Notes: a model not told the origin generated them from the letters alone. Shown: positions 45,502 through 55,240, counted from the stretch's first letter. The stretch: 64,000 nucleotides of DNA from Deltaproteobacteria bacterium (GCA_023265625.1 JAHFST010000011.1:57526-121525), one strand, 5' to 3'. A program made the numbers and translations.

Positions 45502-45857
45502 TCCCCTTGCCTCCTAAACGCTGGCACATTTATCTTGTGAATCTTAGGCCGAGAGTGGGCTCCAAGCCCGGCAAGACACGTCCTTGTCTGGCCATTCAAC
45601 CCGATCTTTTTGGCGAAGGAGGGCTAACCAGCACCGTTTTGATTCCCATCACTTCCAAATTGATTGGCGAAGACGCCTATCCGCTGCGTATCCGTCTTCC
45701 CAAGGGGATTTGTCAGTTGGAGAAAGAAAGTGAATTGTTGGTTGATCAAATCCTGGCGTGGGACAACAGTTTCATTGCAGAAGATTTGGGGGAGTTGCCA
45801 GTCCCGTTCCATGATCGGGTCAAGAAGGCGCTCAGAGAGTTTTTGGATTTGGATTGA
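45495..45857 (+). CDS. Type II toxin, MazF/PemK-like endoribonuclease
   Basis: This 120-residue protein starts at TTG 45495 (or TTG 45507). It has RWHIYLVNLRPRVGSKPGK, then RPCLAIQPDL and TVLIPITSKL, the MazF fold blocks. It is clearly related to the toxin at 11441-11791: both share KPGK, IPxTSK and DLGELP/ELGELP segments. This implies a common origin of the two pairs. Confidence 0.88.
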   Translation: MVVPLPPKRWHIYLVNLRPRVGSKPGKTRPCLAIQPDLFGEGGLTSTVLIPITSKLIGEDAYPLRIRLPKGICQLEKESELLVDQILAWDNSFIAEDLGELPVPFHDRVKKALREFLDLD

Positions 45858-45920
45858 GCGATACGGACGCTTAAAAATGTATTTAGCAACCTTTGTTGAA
45901 GAGAAGCGATATCAAGGCAA

Positions 45921-47546
45921 ATGGGACTAGTGCTTCCTAAAATATGTACGTCATCAGTCGGAAAAAAAATCGATGTGGCATTGGTGATGTGCGATGATTA
46001 TGGCGTAGATTTTTACTCGACGAAACAGGCCCCGTCTCGGCCTTTTTCGGATGCCATGAGTTTACAATATCTGGTGCCCCCCTTGCAGCATGCCGGTCTG
46101 ACATGCGCCGTCTTCAATCCTTATCGGGAAGATGGTTATTCACCATCCAGGCTGGCAAAAGAGATTGTAACTTCAAGATGTCGGGCCATCGGGATCAGTG
46201 TCTCCTCCTACCTGTTGGAGTCAGCGGCCCTTTTGTCCTCTCATCTCAAGATGGCGACGGGATTACCCATTGTGGTGGGTGGTTATGTTTCATTACTTCC
46301 AGATGTGTTACAACATCTCCCTGCCGTCGATGTTTTATTTCAAGGCGAAGGTGAAATCCGTGCCCCGCAGGTGTTTTGGTCCCTGATCGATCCTTGGCAT
46401 GCCTTTCCTACTTTGCCCTCGATCGCTGGACTAGTTTATCGGACACCTGATGGCCTCAAGTCTACAGGAGCTGCTGAACCTGTCTCCGACATTGATCCAT
46501 TATGGCCTAACCTGGAAATTTTTCGCGTGGATGCAAACTCGACAAAGGAACCGTTGTTTGCCAGAATTTATGCGGCACGAGGTTGTTATGCGCGGTGCAG
46601 TTATTGTGAAATTTATACCTTTCAGGGTAAAAAAATTCGCAGAATGTCCGGAGAGAGCGTGGTGCGGCTCATTGGAGAGCTCCACCATATGGGGGTAAGA
46701 CATATCGACTTCACCGATGATGATTTTTTGTTCGGTAAACCGGGACGGCTCAATGAAATTGCGTCGGTGTTAAGGGAAACCGGCATCAAGATCAAATTTC
46801 AAACCCGCGCGACGGATGTGCTGCGTCATCAGCAGGAGATCGCTGACAACCGAGACGTCATTTATGAAATTCATATGGGTCTCGAATCGTTCTCTCAGTC
46901 CCAACTTGACCGGTGGAACAAGAATACCACTGTGGAGCAAAATCTGGCCGCTGCGCGAATTCTCACCGAGTTCGAAATTCCTTATTTTGCATATCTGATC
47001 TTCATGGATAAAGAGACAACCTTTCGAGAAATTAGCGAGCAAGTTCAAGGAATCCTCAAATTACCCCCGAGTGCCGGTATTCCTTATGCTCTTACCGGGT
47101 TTTCCTACATCTATTCTTTTGGAAATCCTTTTCTTGATTTGAGAGGGCGGGATCACCTATCGGGAGCTCTTGCTCGTTGCCGTGACTTACTCCATAGTTC
47201 GAGCGGTAGTTTGAGGTTGTCGAAAGACTATTGTTTTGCCTACGAAAAAGGTGATGAGGAATACCAAAATATCATTTGGTTAGGAGCCGTTGGTCTCCTC
47301 TGGACGGCGGGATTGGCCTCTTTGGAAGATCATCGGGGAGAGCTTGCTGCGGAACTGCACCGTCAGATTGGTGCGCGGCTCAAACTATTGAGACTCATTA
47401 AAAGAAGTGAGGGAGGTCTCTTTTCAGGTTCTGTGACAGCGGCCTCAGCGGTTCATGCCTCCGGCCTTTCTCACAAGATCATTGTTTCGGAAATTGAACT
47501 GTTGATCCTCCGAGCCAACGAAATGTGGGAAGAGGCGATTGCTTAA
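45921..47546 (+). CDS. B12-binding-domain radical SAM protein
   Basis: This 541-residue protein has an N-terminal B12-binding-like Rossmann fold (GISVSSYLLES, VVGGYVSLLPD, VLFQGEGE) and then a radical SAM core, ARGCYARCSYCEIY (CxxxCxxC). This is the class B methyltransferase or rearrangement layout. No DxHxxG cobalamin motif is evident, so cobalamin use is uncertain. The last 120 residues are helical. It stands alone after a TA pair and has no visible biosynthetic partner. Its last four bases overlap the convergent coiled-coil gene. Confidence 0.83.
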   Translation: MGLVLPKICTSSVGKKIDVALVMCDDYGVDFYSTKQAPSRPFSDAMSLQYLVPPLQHAGLTCAVFNPYREDGYSPSRLAKEIVTSRCRAIGISVSSYLLESAALLSSHLKMATGLPIVVGGYVSLLPDVLQHLPAVDVLFQGEGEIRAPQVFWSLIDPWHAFPTLPSIAGLVYRTPDGLKSTGAAEPVSDIDPLWPNLEIFRVDANSTKEPLFARIYAARGCYARCSYCEIYTFQGKKIRRMSGESVVRLIGELHHMGVRHIDFTDDDFLFGKPGRLNEIASVLRETGIKIKFQTRATDVLRHQQEIADNRDVIYEIHMGLESFSQSQLDRWNKNTTVEQNLAAARILTEFEIPYFAYLIFMDKETTFREISEQVQGILKLPPSAGIPYALTGFSYIYSFGNPFLDLRGRDHLSGALARCRDLLHSSSGSLRLSKDYCFAYEKGDEEYQNIIWLGAVGLLWTAGLASLEDHRGELAAELHRQIGARLKLLRLIKRSEGGLFSGSVTAASAVHASGLSHKIIVSEIELLILRANEMWEEAIA

Positions 47547-47836
47547 TGCATCAATTCGCGTATTTCCTGCCTGATTTTCTGAATTTCTCTCTCAAAACGC
47601 TTCTTGTCAGACGATTGGTCAACCCTTAATCCGCGCATGGCTTTCAACAGGGCTTGAATAGCCTCGAATAAGCTGTCGAATCTCTCATCAAGAGCATCGA
47701 TACGGATATTCAATTTTTTTTCCATCAGTTCTAGTTGATGGTTCATCTTATCTTGATTGTCTGATTGGGACGCCAGGGAACGGTTTATTTGCCGCATCCA
47801 CTCTAAGATTTTTTGGAATTGTTCTTTTTGGTCCAT
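47543..47836 (-). CDS. Small coiled-coil protein
   Basis: These 97 residues form a highly charged helical protein with heptad-like spacing (MNHQLELMEKKLNIRIDALD, ERFDSLFEAIQALLKAMRGL). No membrane segment or catalytic motif is present. Such small coiled-coil ORFs often accompany mobile or TA-rich regions. The function is unknown. The 141 bases after its start contain only the strong ribosome-binding site of the next gene. Confidence 0.62.
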   Translation of the reverse strand: MDQKEQFQKILEWMRQINRSLASQSDNQDKMNHQLELMEKKLNIRIDALDERFDSLFEAIQALLKAMRGLRVDQSSDKKRFEREIQKIRQEIRELMH

Positions 47837-47977
47837 AAGATATCTTACTATAAACTTTGACTTTCAGATTAGGCAATACAATTTTATGAAGGAAGGGGGA
47901 AACAACGGGAGAAAAAAATAGGCAACTTCCCGTTGCATCTGCCGAGCTGGGGATATTACAACCTTTGAGGAGGCACT

Positions 47978-49054
47978 ATGTCGATGGAACTTGTTACTGC
48001 GATGAGCCGTATGCTGGCTGCTCCGGCCCCACGGGCCGTGATGCCGAGCGGTGAAGGTCTGGAGAGATTGGCGGGGGAGGTTCGGCGCATGGGGTTGCGG
48101 AGCGCGGCCTCCTGTCTGACGACCGGGCATCTCGGGGGGCGTGGGCTAAAGGATGCGGCTGAATTTGTACTGGTCAATGTCGCCCAGTCTGACAGTCCGG
48201 AAGGTAATCTGGCCCTGGTCCGGCTGTACGAGATCATAGGGGATCCGATCCAGCGGATCTTCTTGACGGCCAGATCCGGAATAGCGGAGGGGGCACCGTG
48301 GGCCGGCGAGGCCATCGAACCATTGGCTCGGGCGGCCCGGGAGAGAAAGATGACTACGACAACCTCTCTCTACCCGGACTTTCGCTGTGAGGGCACCGAA
48401 AAGACGGACCTGCAGGCTAGGCTCGCGTCGTTGGGGTTTGACCCCGAGATCCTGCCCAACGTGCTGCGATGGAACCCCCATCCCCAATGGCAAGGGGTGT
48501 CCCACACCAGCCCGTTATTTCGGGACCGTGAATCGGGCACGATGGTGATTGGCATCGCGATGGCCCCGTTCACCGTCTATCCCGAGCACCTCCATGTGGG
48601 GATTAAGTCCGCTGAAGGAGACAAGGGTGAGGCCGTCCTCTTCCTGCCCGGGAGCGGTCCGGTCCACGACTGGCAGGGGAGCTATGCGAAAACAGACGAC
48701 TATGGCCAGGTACGGGGCTCGATCCATACCCCCTGGACCGGTCCTGAAGCGGCCGCATTCTTGGGGATCGCCTGGGGTGGCGTGGTGATGAGTGGACTTC
48801 CGGGCACGGAATTCGCCGATCTCGCCGCCGCCAGTGGAATCGAAGGGGCGCTTTTGTCTGATGTCTTTTCGGGGGTGCCCGTTTCGGATCAAAAGGATCT
48901 CATGGACTATGCCATCCGGGTGATGCGGGTCTCGCTGGGTGAGGCGGGTGGCATGCATGTCACCACGGCCCAGGGTGAATTGCTCGGCCTCACCGTCCAC
49001 CCCGCCGAGCGCCGGGCCGGGCTGGCACGTCGGCACATGGCGGCCTCCACCTGA
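47978..49054 (+). CDS. Hypothetical protein with cupin-like segment
   Basis: The protein has 358 residues, with GAGGAGG five bases before the ATG. GC content is visibly higher than in the neighbours. The middle part, FTVYPEHLHVGIKSAEGDKG and EAVLFLPGSGPVHDW, resembles cupin motif 1 (HxH with a later Glu and Gly), suggesting a metal-binding beta barrel. This is a weak match. No signal or membrane segment is seen. The style of the N-terminus resembles that of other lineage-specific proteins here, such as the one at 61652. Confidence 0.6.
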   Translation: MSMELVTAMSRMLAAPAPRAVMPSGEGLERLAGEVRRMGLRSAASCLTTGHLGGRGLKDAAEFVLVNVAQSDSPEGNLALVRLYEIIGDPIQRIFLTARSGIAEGAPWAGEAIEPLARAARERKMTTTTSLYPDFRCEGTEKTDLQARLASLGFDPEILPNVLRWNPHPQWQGVSHTSPLFRDRESGTMVIGIAMAPFTVYPEHLHVGIKSAEGDKGEAVLFLPGSGPVHDWQGSYAKTDDYGQVRGSIHTPWTGPEAAAFLGIAWGGVVMSGLPGTEFADLAAASGIEGALLSDVFSGVPVSDQKDLMDYAIRVMRVSLGEAGGMHVTTAQGELLGLTVHPAERRAGLARRHMAAST

Positions 49055-49084
49055 CGTGGTTCTTCGATTTGGCAAGGCGTGAGT

Positions 49085-50437
49085 TTATTGTCTGGCCGAG
49101 ACGGAGAGGGATCGGACGAGCAGGGAGCGGCCGCCGGTGGAGCCTAGGAGGTGAGGGGAGGCGTAGTGGAGGTCGTCGCCGATGCCTTCGATTTGTTTGA
49201 GGAGGTCGAAGAAATTTCCGGCGATGGTGAAGTCGGCGACCGGGTGGGTGATGCGGCCGTTTTCTATCCAGTATCCCAGGGCCCCGTAGGAGAAATCGCC
49301 GGTGATGGGGGAGGCGGAGGCGCCGTTTATTTCATTGATGAAGAGGCCTTGTTTGATGCCGGACAAAAGTTCTTGGGCGGGCGTGAGGGTGCCCTCCCAG
49401 GAAATATTGGAGGGCGTGACGCCAAAGGGGCCGCCAATCCCGCCGGTGGCATTGCCGGTCGATTCGGTGCCGGTCTTTCGGGCGGTGTAGCGGTTGTGGA
49501 GGAAGTTTTCCAAGAGGCCGGCGGCAATCAGTTGTTTTGGATGGCACGGGGTGCCCTCCGCATCCCTGTGATGCGGGGTGAGGCCGGCGTTGCCTTGATC
49601 GGTGATGGAAACGATGGGGCTTGCCACCCTTTGTCCCCGTTTGCCCGCCAATTTTGCCAAACCACGATAGAGCAAGTCCCCACTGAAGATCGTGCTGAAG
49701 GTGGACAAGAGATGGCCGGCGGTATGTTTGTCAAACAAGATCGGCCAATCACCTTGCGGGGGAGGGCGCGGTTCCGTGCGTCCCACGGCTTCTTCGGCGA
49801 CCTCCCGGACCAAATGATCGAGGTCAAAGTCTTTTTTGTGCAACGTGGTGAGACTTTGTCCGGCATTGACGACCCGCTGATCGGCGCCGACCGCCATGAC
49901 GGAGAGATCGGCGCTGAGCCGGATTGTTTCTTCCAAGCCCTCATTGCCTACCGAGTTGGCGAACAATCGGGTGATGGAGGTAAAACTGCATTGGACCCCT
50001 GGGACGTTGCAGATCTTTGGAGAAAAGACCTTCGCCTGCGACTCGAGTTGCAACCCCCAATTTTTGAGCTGGTCCAATCCCAGGGTGAGGATGGAGTGAT
50101 CGGGACTGATCGCTGGTGATGTGGTACTGGGAGGGGCCAGGGTGAGATCGGGATCGGGATCGGAAAATTGGGAGGTGAGGGCCGCTTGTTCCAAGGCTTG
50201 TTTGAGCGCCTTTTGGTCCGCCTGTTCGAGCGAGGCCGAACCCCAACGACCTTGTCGCGCCGCCAGGACCCCGATCTTTATCTCATCGGCCAACTCGACG
50301 GCGTCGATGGCCCCTTCAAAGAGCGAGATGCCTTTTTGGGTGCGGAGCAGGCCCACTAACGCCAGCTGATCGATGCCCAGCACGGTGCGTTGCTGGAGGG
50401 CCCATTGGAATAATTCTTGGATTTTATTTTTCAACAT
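49085..50437 (-). CDS. pmbA: TldE/PmbA metalloprotease subunit
   Basis: This 450-residue protein is the non-catalytic partner of TldD in a heterodimeric protease that degrades unfolded peptides and matures some modified peptides. Family blocks: NSVGNEGLEETIRLSAD, ITDQGNAGLTPHHRDAEG, GLLENFLHNRYTARKTG and NEINGASASPITGDFSYGA. It has no HExxxH. tldD lies immediately upstream on the same strand across a 26-bp palindrome. Confidence 0.93.
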   Translation of the reverse strand: MLKNKIQELFQWALQQRTVLGIDQLALVGLLRTQKGISLFEGAIDAVELADEIKIGVLAARQGRWGSASLEQADQKALKQALEQAALTSQFSDPDPDLTLAPPSTTSPAISPDHSILTLGLDQLKNWGLQLESQAKVFSPKICNVPGVQCSFTSITRLFANSVGNEGLEETIRLSADLSVMAVGADQRVVNAGQSLTTLHKKDFDLDHLVREVAEEAVGRTEPRPPPQGDWPILFDKHTAGHLLSTFSTIFSGDLLYRGLAKLAGKRGQRVASPIVSITDQGNAGLTPHHRDAEGTPCHPKQLIAAGLLENFLHNRYTARKTGTESTGNATGGIGGPFGVTPSNISWEGTLTPAQELLSGIKQGLFINEINGASASPITGDFSYGALGYWIENGRITHPVADFTIAGNFFDLLKQIEGIGDDLHYASPHLLGSTGGRSLLVRSLSVSARQ

Positions 50438-50446
50438 AATGACAGG

Positions 50447-50472
50447 TAGGGGTTCAAAATTTTGAACCCCTA
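50447..50472. repeat. TAGGGG palindromic repeat (copy C) supplying the tldD stop
   Basis: TAGGGGTTCAAAA is followed by its exact reverse complement: a perfect 26-base palindrome. On the minus strand its first three bases are the TAG stop of tldD. It sits between tldD and pmbA. It belongs to the same TAGGGG...CCCCTA family as copies A, B, D and E. Confidence 0.85.
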
Positions 50473-51846
50473 TTTCGAACGACCTCCCACCAACAACCCC
50501 TGCACCCGAATCGCCGGCTGTCCCACGTTCACCGGGACCCAGCCCGAACTGGCGCCGCAGACCCCTTGGGCCAATTTTAATTCGTTGCTGACCCGGTCGA
50601 TATTTTTCAAGACCTGGTCGCCGCGTCCGATCAACACCGCCCCGCGAACGGGCCCGGCAATCTTGCCATGACGAATTAAATAACCTTCACTGACCGCAAA
50701 ATTAAATTCCCCGGTCGCCGGATTGACGGAGCCGCCGCCCATTTTTTTGGCGTAGATGCCGTATTCCGTCGCGCTGATCATGTCGGCGAGTCGATCCTTG
50801 CCAGGTAGGATGAATGTGTTGTTCATCCGGGAGACGGGTGCGAATTGGTATGATTGACGACGACTGCTGCCCGTGGACTTGTGACCGATCCGCTCGCCAT
50901 TGAGGCGATCGACCAGGAAGGATTTGAGTAAACCGTTTTCAATCAATAAATTGCGTTGTGTGGGTGTTCCTTCATCGTCGATTGCCAAGGAACCCCATTC
51001 CTCGGCGAGGGTGCCGTCGTCCACGGCGGAGACGCAGCTGGCGGCGATTTGTTGCCCCATCCGGTCGGCAAAGACGGTGGCCTTTTTGGCCACTGCCGCG
51101 GCCTCCAGGGAATGGCCGCAGGCCTCATGAAAGATCACTCCGCCAAAACCGGAGTCGATGATGACGGTCATTTCCCCTTGCGGGGCATATTCGGCATCCA
51201 ACATCTTGACGGCCACCTCGACCGCCTCACGGGCCACGGCCTTGACATCCAATTGGCGAAAGAAATCAAATCCGCGCCCGCTTCCGGGCGACTCATAGCC
51301 CACCTGTTTTTCATCCCCATCGGCGGCCACGGCGGTGACACCAAAACGTCCTCGGGTGCGCACGTCTTCCCGGAAGAGCCCGTCGGAGTTGGCGATCAAG
51401 ACGGTTTGCACCTCATCCATCAGGTCCACATTGACTTGGACAATCTTGGACGAGAGGCGTCGACTCTCCTGATCGGCCAGTTTAACCAGCGCAATCCGCT
51501 CATCCCACCCGAATGACGCTCCAGGATTTTGCGCCAGCCCTACTTGTTTGGGTTCCAAGGCAATCGGCCCCTTGGTATCCTGCTGTGGAACGGCCTCCGC
51601 CACTTGCTTGGCGGCCTTGAGGAGCCCCATTTCAGTTAAGTCATTGGTGTAGGCGTAGTATTCTTTGTGATCGGAGATGACCCGGATCCCCGCCCCGGAG
51701 AGCTGGTGTTGCGCGACATTTTTCATCTTCCCATCGGAGAGATTGGCGACATTCTTGACCGTCTCTTCCACAAAAAGATCGGCCCAATCGCCGCCTTGGC
51801 CGAGTGCGGTTCCCAAAATTTTGGCGGTCTGTTCTATGGAAAACAT
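50470..51846 (-). CDS. tldD: TldD metalloprotease
   Basis: This 458-residue protein has FHEACGHSLEA, the HExxxH zinc site, with the downstream Cys ligand region. ERIGHKSTGSSRRQSY and VLIGRGDQVLKNIDRVSNEL are typical. It is the catalytic half of TldD/TldE. No precursor-peptide or other modified-peptide gene is recognisable next to it, so a general peptide-degrading role is most likely. Confidence 0.94.
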   Translation of the reverse strand: MFSIEQTAKILGTALGQGGDWADLFVEETVKNVANLSDGKMKNVAQHQLSGAGIRVISDHKEYYAYTNDLTEMGLLKAAKQVAEAVPQQDTKGPIALEPKQVGLAQNPGASFGWDERIALVKLADQESRRLSSKIVQVNVDLMDEVQTVLIANSDGLFREDVRTRGRFGVTAVAADGDEKQVGYESPGSGRGFDFFRQLDVKAVAREAVEVAVKMLDAEYAPQGEMTVIIDSGFGGVIFHEACGHSLEAAAVAKKATVFADRMGQQIAASCVSAVDDGTLAEEWGSLAIDDEGTPTQRNLLIENGLLKSFLVDRLNGERIGHKSTGSSRRQSYQFAPVSRMNNTFILPGKDRLADMISATEYGIYAKKMGGGSVNPATGEFNFAVSEGYLIRHGKIAGPVRGAVLIGRGDQVLKNIDRVSNELKLAQGVCGASSGWVPVNVGQPAIRVQGLLVGGRSK

Positions 51847-51945
51847 AAAGTAATATTAAAATATCATATCTCCTTGAGAAAACGCAAAGAAATTAAGCCT
51901 TTTTCCCATTGACATACTTCATAATTATGATATTCATACTCTATT

Positions 51946-52185
51946 GTGGGAACGGTTCTCAGGACAACCATCGTGATGCCGGAAGAGAAGCTGAAGAGCC
52001 TCAAGAAATTGGCCTTTGAGCAAGGCTTATCCTTAAGCCGGCTCATCAATCGGGCCGTGGATCAGATGTTCTTCAAGGTCGCCAAACGTCGTAATTTCAA
52101 CCAGCTGCGCGGGATTTGGAAGGGGATCAAGATCACCGACAAGGACCTTCAGGAATCCAGGCTGAAACTAAAAGAGTCGTTGTGA
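51946..52185 (+). CDS. Antitoxin, ribbon-helix-helix-like
   Basis: This 79-residue protein starts at GTG 51946 (no ribosome-binding site; TTGACA at 51909 is the likely -35). RTTIVMPEEKLKSLKKLAFE and LSLSRLINRAVDQMF match a strand and two helices of an RHH repressor. KITDKDLQESRLKLKESL is the toxin-binding tail. A CATAATTATG palindrome lies just upstream. Confidence 0.8.
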   Translation: MGTVLRTTIVMPEEKLKSLKKLAFEQGLSLSRLINRAVDQMFFKVAKRRNFNQLRGIWKGIKITDKDLQESRLKLKESL

Positions 52186-52568
52186 TTTATGGGCTCGACA
52201 CCCACGTCCTGGTTTGGTTTTTTCAGGATGACGCGCGTTTAGCAGTCAAAGTAGGTGAGTTGTTGGATGATCCAGCCAATCGTTTCTTGATCCCTACGTT
52301 GGTCCTGTGCGAGCTGCATGCCTTGGCACAAAAGAAGCGGACTGATTTTCAGAAAATTCTGCAATATTTGAAAGGCGATGAACGTTTTGAACTGGTGCCA
52401 CTCGACGAAAAGGTCATTGCCTCGCTTCCCGCTGGCTTGGACATCCATGATGCGGTTATTGTCGCCACAATACTAGCGGTGGCACGGGAGCGGAAGATCA
52501 AGCCGTTGTTGGTGACTCGAGATGAATCTATTCGGCAATCGGAGATCATTGAAACGATTTGGGAATAA
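52182..52568 (+). CDS. Toxin, PIN-domain ribonuclease (VapC-like)
   Basis: This 128-residue protein starts at GTG 52182 inside the antitoxin stop (GTGA); the longer upstream frame reads through the antitoxin. GLDTHVLVWFF holds the first Asp, LCELHALAQK the Glu, GLDIHDAVIVATI and VTRDESI the later acids. It is a type II toxin that cleaves RNA, with its antitoxin encoded directly before it. Confidence 0.9.
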   Translation: MIYGLDTHVLVWFFQDDARLAVKVGELLDDPANRFLIPTLVLCELHALAQKKRTDFQKILQYLKGDERFELVPLDEKVIASLPAGLDIHDAVIVATILAVARERKIKPLLVTRDESIRQSEIIETIWE

Positions 52569-52642
52569 AATTAATGACATAGCAATGATATTTTTACTAA
52601 CTATTCCCTATATGCGAGGTGGCCATCGGAGAAATAGTTGAG

Positions 52643-53917
52643 TCAGTAGATACCCCTATTATGTGATATTTCAATTCGGATGACATCTGGGTTAATAAAA
52701 TGGGTTAGATCGCTTACTGCTTGGGTTATGAGTCGCTTGGCCCATATTTTTTTGGTGTCTCCTTGTACGACTGAATTGATTGTTGCTGTTAATGCAGAAC
52801 GATGCGAAGGTGATAGAAAATCCTGAAAACATGGGTCGGCGATGCTCATACCCAAACTTGCTGCTGTCGCGATAACATCAACATAACGCTCTGTAAGCCA
52901 ATTGTCGTTCCGTTTTGCCAAGTGAAGTTCATCTTCGAAACAACTGATTTCATCTGCCAAGATCGCTGCCATCATTCCATGGTATGAGGTGATAACTTCC
53001 CCATTGGAACTAGTCAGATGGGGATCCCCAGCAATGTTAATCCCTGGTCGGTATTGTAAAGAAAATCGTGAACCATAACGATCACTATTGCCAAAGGCAG
53101 GGGTAAATCGATCCCATACTCGATCTAAGATTGCATCCATTTTTTGATGAAAGGGTTGTTCACAATAGATCACAATTAGTTCGGGTCGCCTGAGATGTCT
53201 TTGTAAAAGTTTAGGCGATTTTCCGTTTGAAGCGGGTAATTTGACATCCAGTTCGCAGCGAGATTGTTCAGCCAATGTAAGAATCAGTCGCCAGGCGTCC
53301 GGTGCGCAAGCGGGATCAATTTCCAAATAGTAGCGTTTTTTCCTTCCCTGGTAATTTTTCCATCTCGTCCCAGAAAAATTGGATCGCGTATATAGCCAGT
53401 CCTCACCATCTGTTTTATCATTTTGGTGAAAAAATTCTAGGCGTCCGGAATATTGGCGTGCCATGTCTACTGTGTTAAGATTCATGGTGCGCCGATATTC
53501 ATCGGCAGATGTTGAACGGACGGTGCGCAAGGTCCTATTTCCTTGTATTATCCACTGGTAGATATCATTTTGATTTGGTAGCCGATTTCGTTGTCTCCGA
53601 AACTTGTTTGCCCAGAGCAAACACTCACGGATATCTCGAATGAAAATCTGATAAGAGTTTGTCGAATGACTTCGTTGGAAGGTTGCTTTGCCTTGTGCAC
53701 GCCTCAGTCGTGACACAACCTCTTTGACGTCTCCTAGTTTTAGGAGGGCGCTGTTATAGGTTCCTTCAGTCCGAGACGATGTCTGTATTAGGCCAATCTT
53801 CGATTTTATCCCCGGGTTACAATAATTCTGATCAACCATTTCAGTCAATTTTGGTTGGCCACCGAACGGCCAGGTTCCTAATTGAACCAGTCCAAATGTC
53901 TCATGAACAAGATGCAT
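52643..53917 (-). CDS. Hypothetical protein, possible HopA1 (type III effector)-like domain
   Basis: This 424-residue protein starts at ATG 53917, nine bases after AAGGG. The segment from about residue 196 (RYYLEIDPACAPDAWRLILTL, then ELIVIYCEQPFHQKMDAIL and RFTPAFGNSDRY) has the strand-helix order of HopA1-type proteins: YLNxxP-like strand, a helix, a YV-like strand, then FT/P and SF. HopA1 relatives are plant-pathogen effectors and also occur beside lanthipeptide-type gene clusters. The match is from memory and moderate to weak. It stands alone with no secretion genes, separated from argD. Confidence 0.5.
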   Translation of the reverse strand: MHLVHETFGLVQLGTWPFGGQPKLTEMVDQNYCNPGIKSKIGLIQTSSRTEGTYNSALLKLGDVKEVVSRLRRAQGKATFQRSHSTNSYQIFIRDIRECLLWANKFRRQRNRLPNQNDIYQWIIQGNRTLRTVRSTSADEYRRTMNLNTVDMARQYSGRLEFFHQNDKTDGEDWLYTRSNFSGTRWKNYQGRKKRYYLEIDPACAPDAWRLILTLAEQSRCELDVKLPASNGKSPKLLQRHLRRPELIVIYCEQPFHQKMDAILDRVWDRFTPAFGNSDRYGSRFSLQYRPGINIAGDPHLTSSNGEVITSYHGMMAAILADEISCFEDELHLAKRNDNWLTERYVDVIATAASLGMSIADPCFQDFLSPSHRSALTATINSVVQGDTKKIWAKRLITQAVSDLTHFINPDVIRIEISHNRGIY

Positions 53918-54037
53918 GATGTTTTCCCTTAAGTTCTAAAACTTTTTCATGATAGTTATCGGTTTTTACAGAGGATTGTTGCGTTATTTTATTGCGGTCC
54001 CCCAAAAAGGTGTCTATAAAGAAGGCTTTTATCGTCT

Positions 54038-55240
54038 ATGAAAAACAAGCAAGTTATTGAATTAACTCATAAATATGTGATGAATACCTACAGTCGACTC
54101 CCGGTGGCCTTGGTGCGTGGGAAGGGGAGTTATGTGTGGGATGCGGATGGGAAGAAGTATCTCGACTTTTTCTCCGGGCTGGCGGTGGATAATTTGGGGC
54201 ACAGTCATCCCAAGGTCGTGCGGGCGATACAACGGCAGGCGGGGCGGCTGTTGCATGTGAGCAATGTGTTTTATATCGATCACCAGGCGGCGCTGGCCCG
54301 GCTCTTGGTGCGGAAGAGTTTTGCCGACAAGGTGTTCTTTTGCAATAGCGGGGCGGAGGCGAATGAGGGGGCGGTGAAACTGGCGCGGCGGTTTGCGCGG
54401 AAGGTTTTGGGACAGGATCGCTATGAAGTGATCACCATGAAGAATTCATTTCATGGGCGCACCTTGGCGATGATCACCGCCACCGGTCAGGCGAAATACC
54501 AAGAAGGGTTTGGGCCGCTTCCTGAGGGATTCCACTACGCGGCGTTTGGCGACTTGGCCTCGGTGGAGGCCTTGATGAATGACCGGACCTGCGCCGTTCT
54601 GGTGGAACCGATCCAAGGAGAAGGGGGCGTGCGGCTCGCCTCGACGGAGTTTTTTCAAGGGCTGCGTCGCCTCTGTGACGAGCGCCAGGTGTTGCTCATC
54701 TGTGACGAGGTCCAGGTGGGGATGGGACGAACCGGAAAACTTTTGGCGCATGAGCATTTTGGCATCAAGCCGGATATCGCTACCATGGCGAAGGCCTTGG
54801 CGGGGGGACTGCCGATTGGCGCAATCTTGGCGACCGATCGGGTGGCGGCGGCCTTCAGTCCCGGCGACCATGCGGCGACCTTCGGGGGGAACCCGTTTGT
54901 CACCTTTGTGGCCGGCGAAGTGGTCAAGGCTTGTTATCAGGAACGATTGTTTGCAAATGCTATCTCGATGGGACGATATTTGATGCGTCGTCTGGAGGGG
55001 TTGCGGAAAAAATTTAATTGGATCACGGAGGTGAGGGGCCTCGGGTTGATCGTGGCCTTGGACCTGACCCTCCCGGCCCGGCCGATTGTGTTGCAGGGGC
55101 TTGAGCAGGGGATTTTGCTCAATGCGGTTCAGGAAAAAACGCTGCGACTCCTGCCCCCGTTGACGGTGACCAAAAAAGAGATTGATGAGGCGCTGCTGCG
55201 GATGGAACGGACCTTCGAGCGGGTGAATGGAGTTCAATGA
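54038..55240 (+). CDS. argD: Acetylornithine aminotransferase
   Basis: This 400-residue PLP enzyme of class III makes N-acetylornithine from the semialdehyde in arginine synthesis. FFCNSGAEANEGAVKLARRF, CDEVQVGMGRTG and MAKALAGGLPIGA (the PLP lysine) are visible. It heads the arg-ser gene row and overlaps argF by four bases. It could also serve lysine synthesis. Confidence 0.93.
   Translation: MKNKQVIELTHKYVMNTYSRLPVALVRGKGSYVWDADGKKYLDFFSGLAVDNLGHSHPKVVRAIQRQAGRLLHVSNVFYIDHQAALARLLVRKSFADKVFFCNSGAEANEGAVKLARRFARKVLGQDRYEVITMKNSFHGRTLAMITATGQAKYQEGFGPLPEGFHYAAFGDLASVEALMNDRTCAVLVEPIQGEGGVRLASTEFFQGLRRLCDERQVLLICDEVQVGMGRTGKLLAHEHFGIKPDIATMAKALAGGLPIGAILATDRVAAAFSPGDHAATFGGNPFVTFVAGEVVKACYQERLFANAISMGRYLMRRLEGLRKKFNWITEVRGLGLIVALDLTLPARPIVLQGLEQGILLNAVQEKTLRLLPPLTVTKKEIDEALLRMERTFERVNGVQ

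Noticed and set aside
45921..47546. B12 radical SAM as part of a biosynthetic cluster
   Set aside because: The neighbours are TA genes, a coiled-coil protein and an unknown protein; no precursor or partner enzyme is adjacent.
49151..50119. 322-residue plus-strand ORF opposite pmbA
   Set aside because: A shadow of the high-GC pmbA gene. It is rich in Gly, Asp and Glu, with no recognisable motif.
50470..51846. tldD/tldE as part of a modified-peptide (RiPP) cluster
   Set aside because: No precursor peptide, cyclodehydratase or exporter is nearby; the pair is also a common housekeeping protease.
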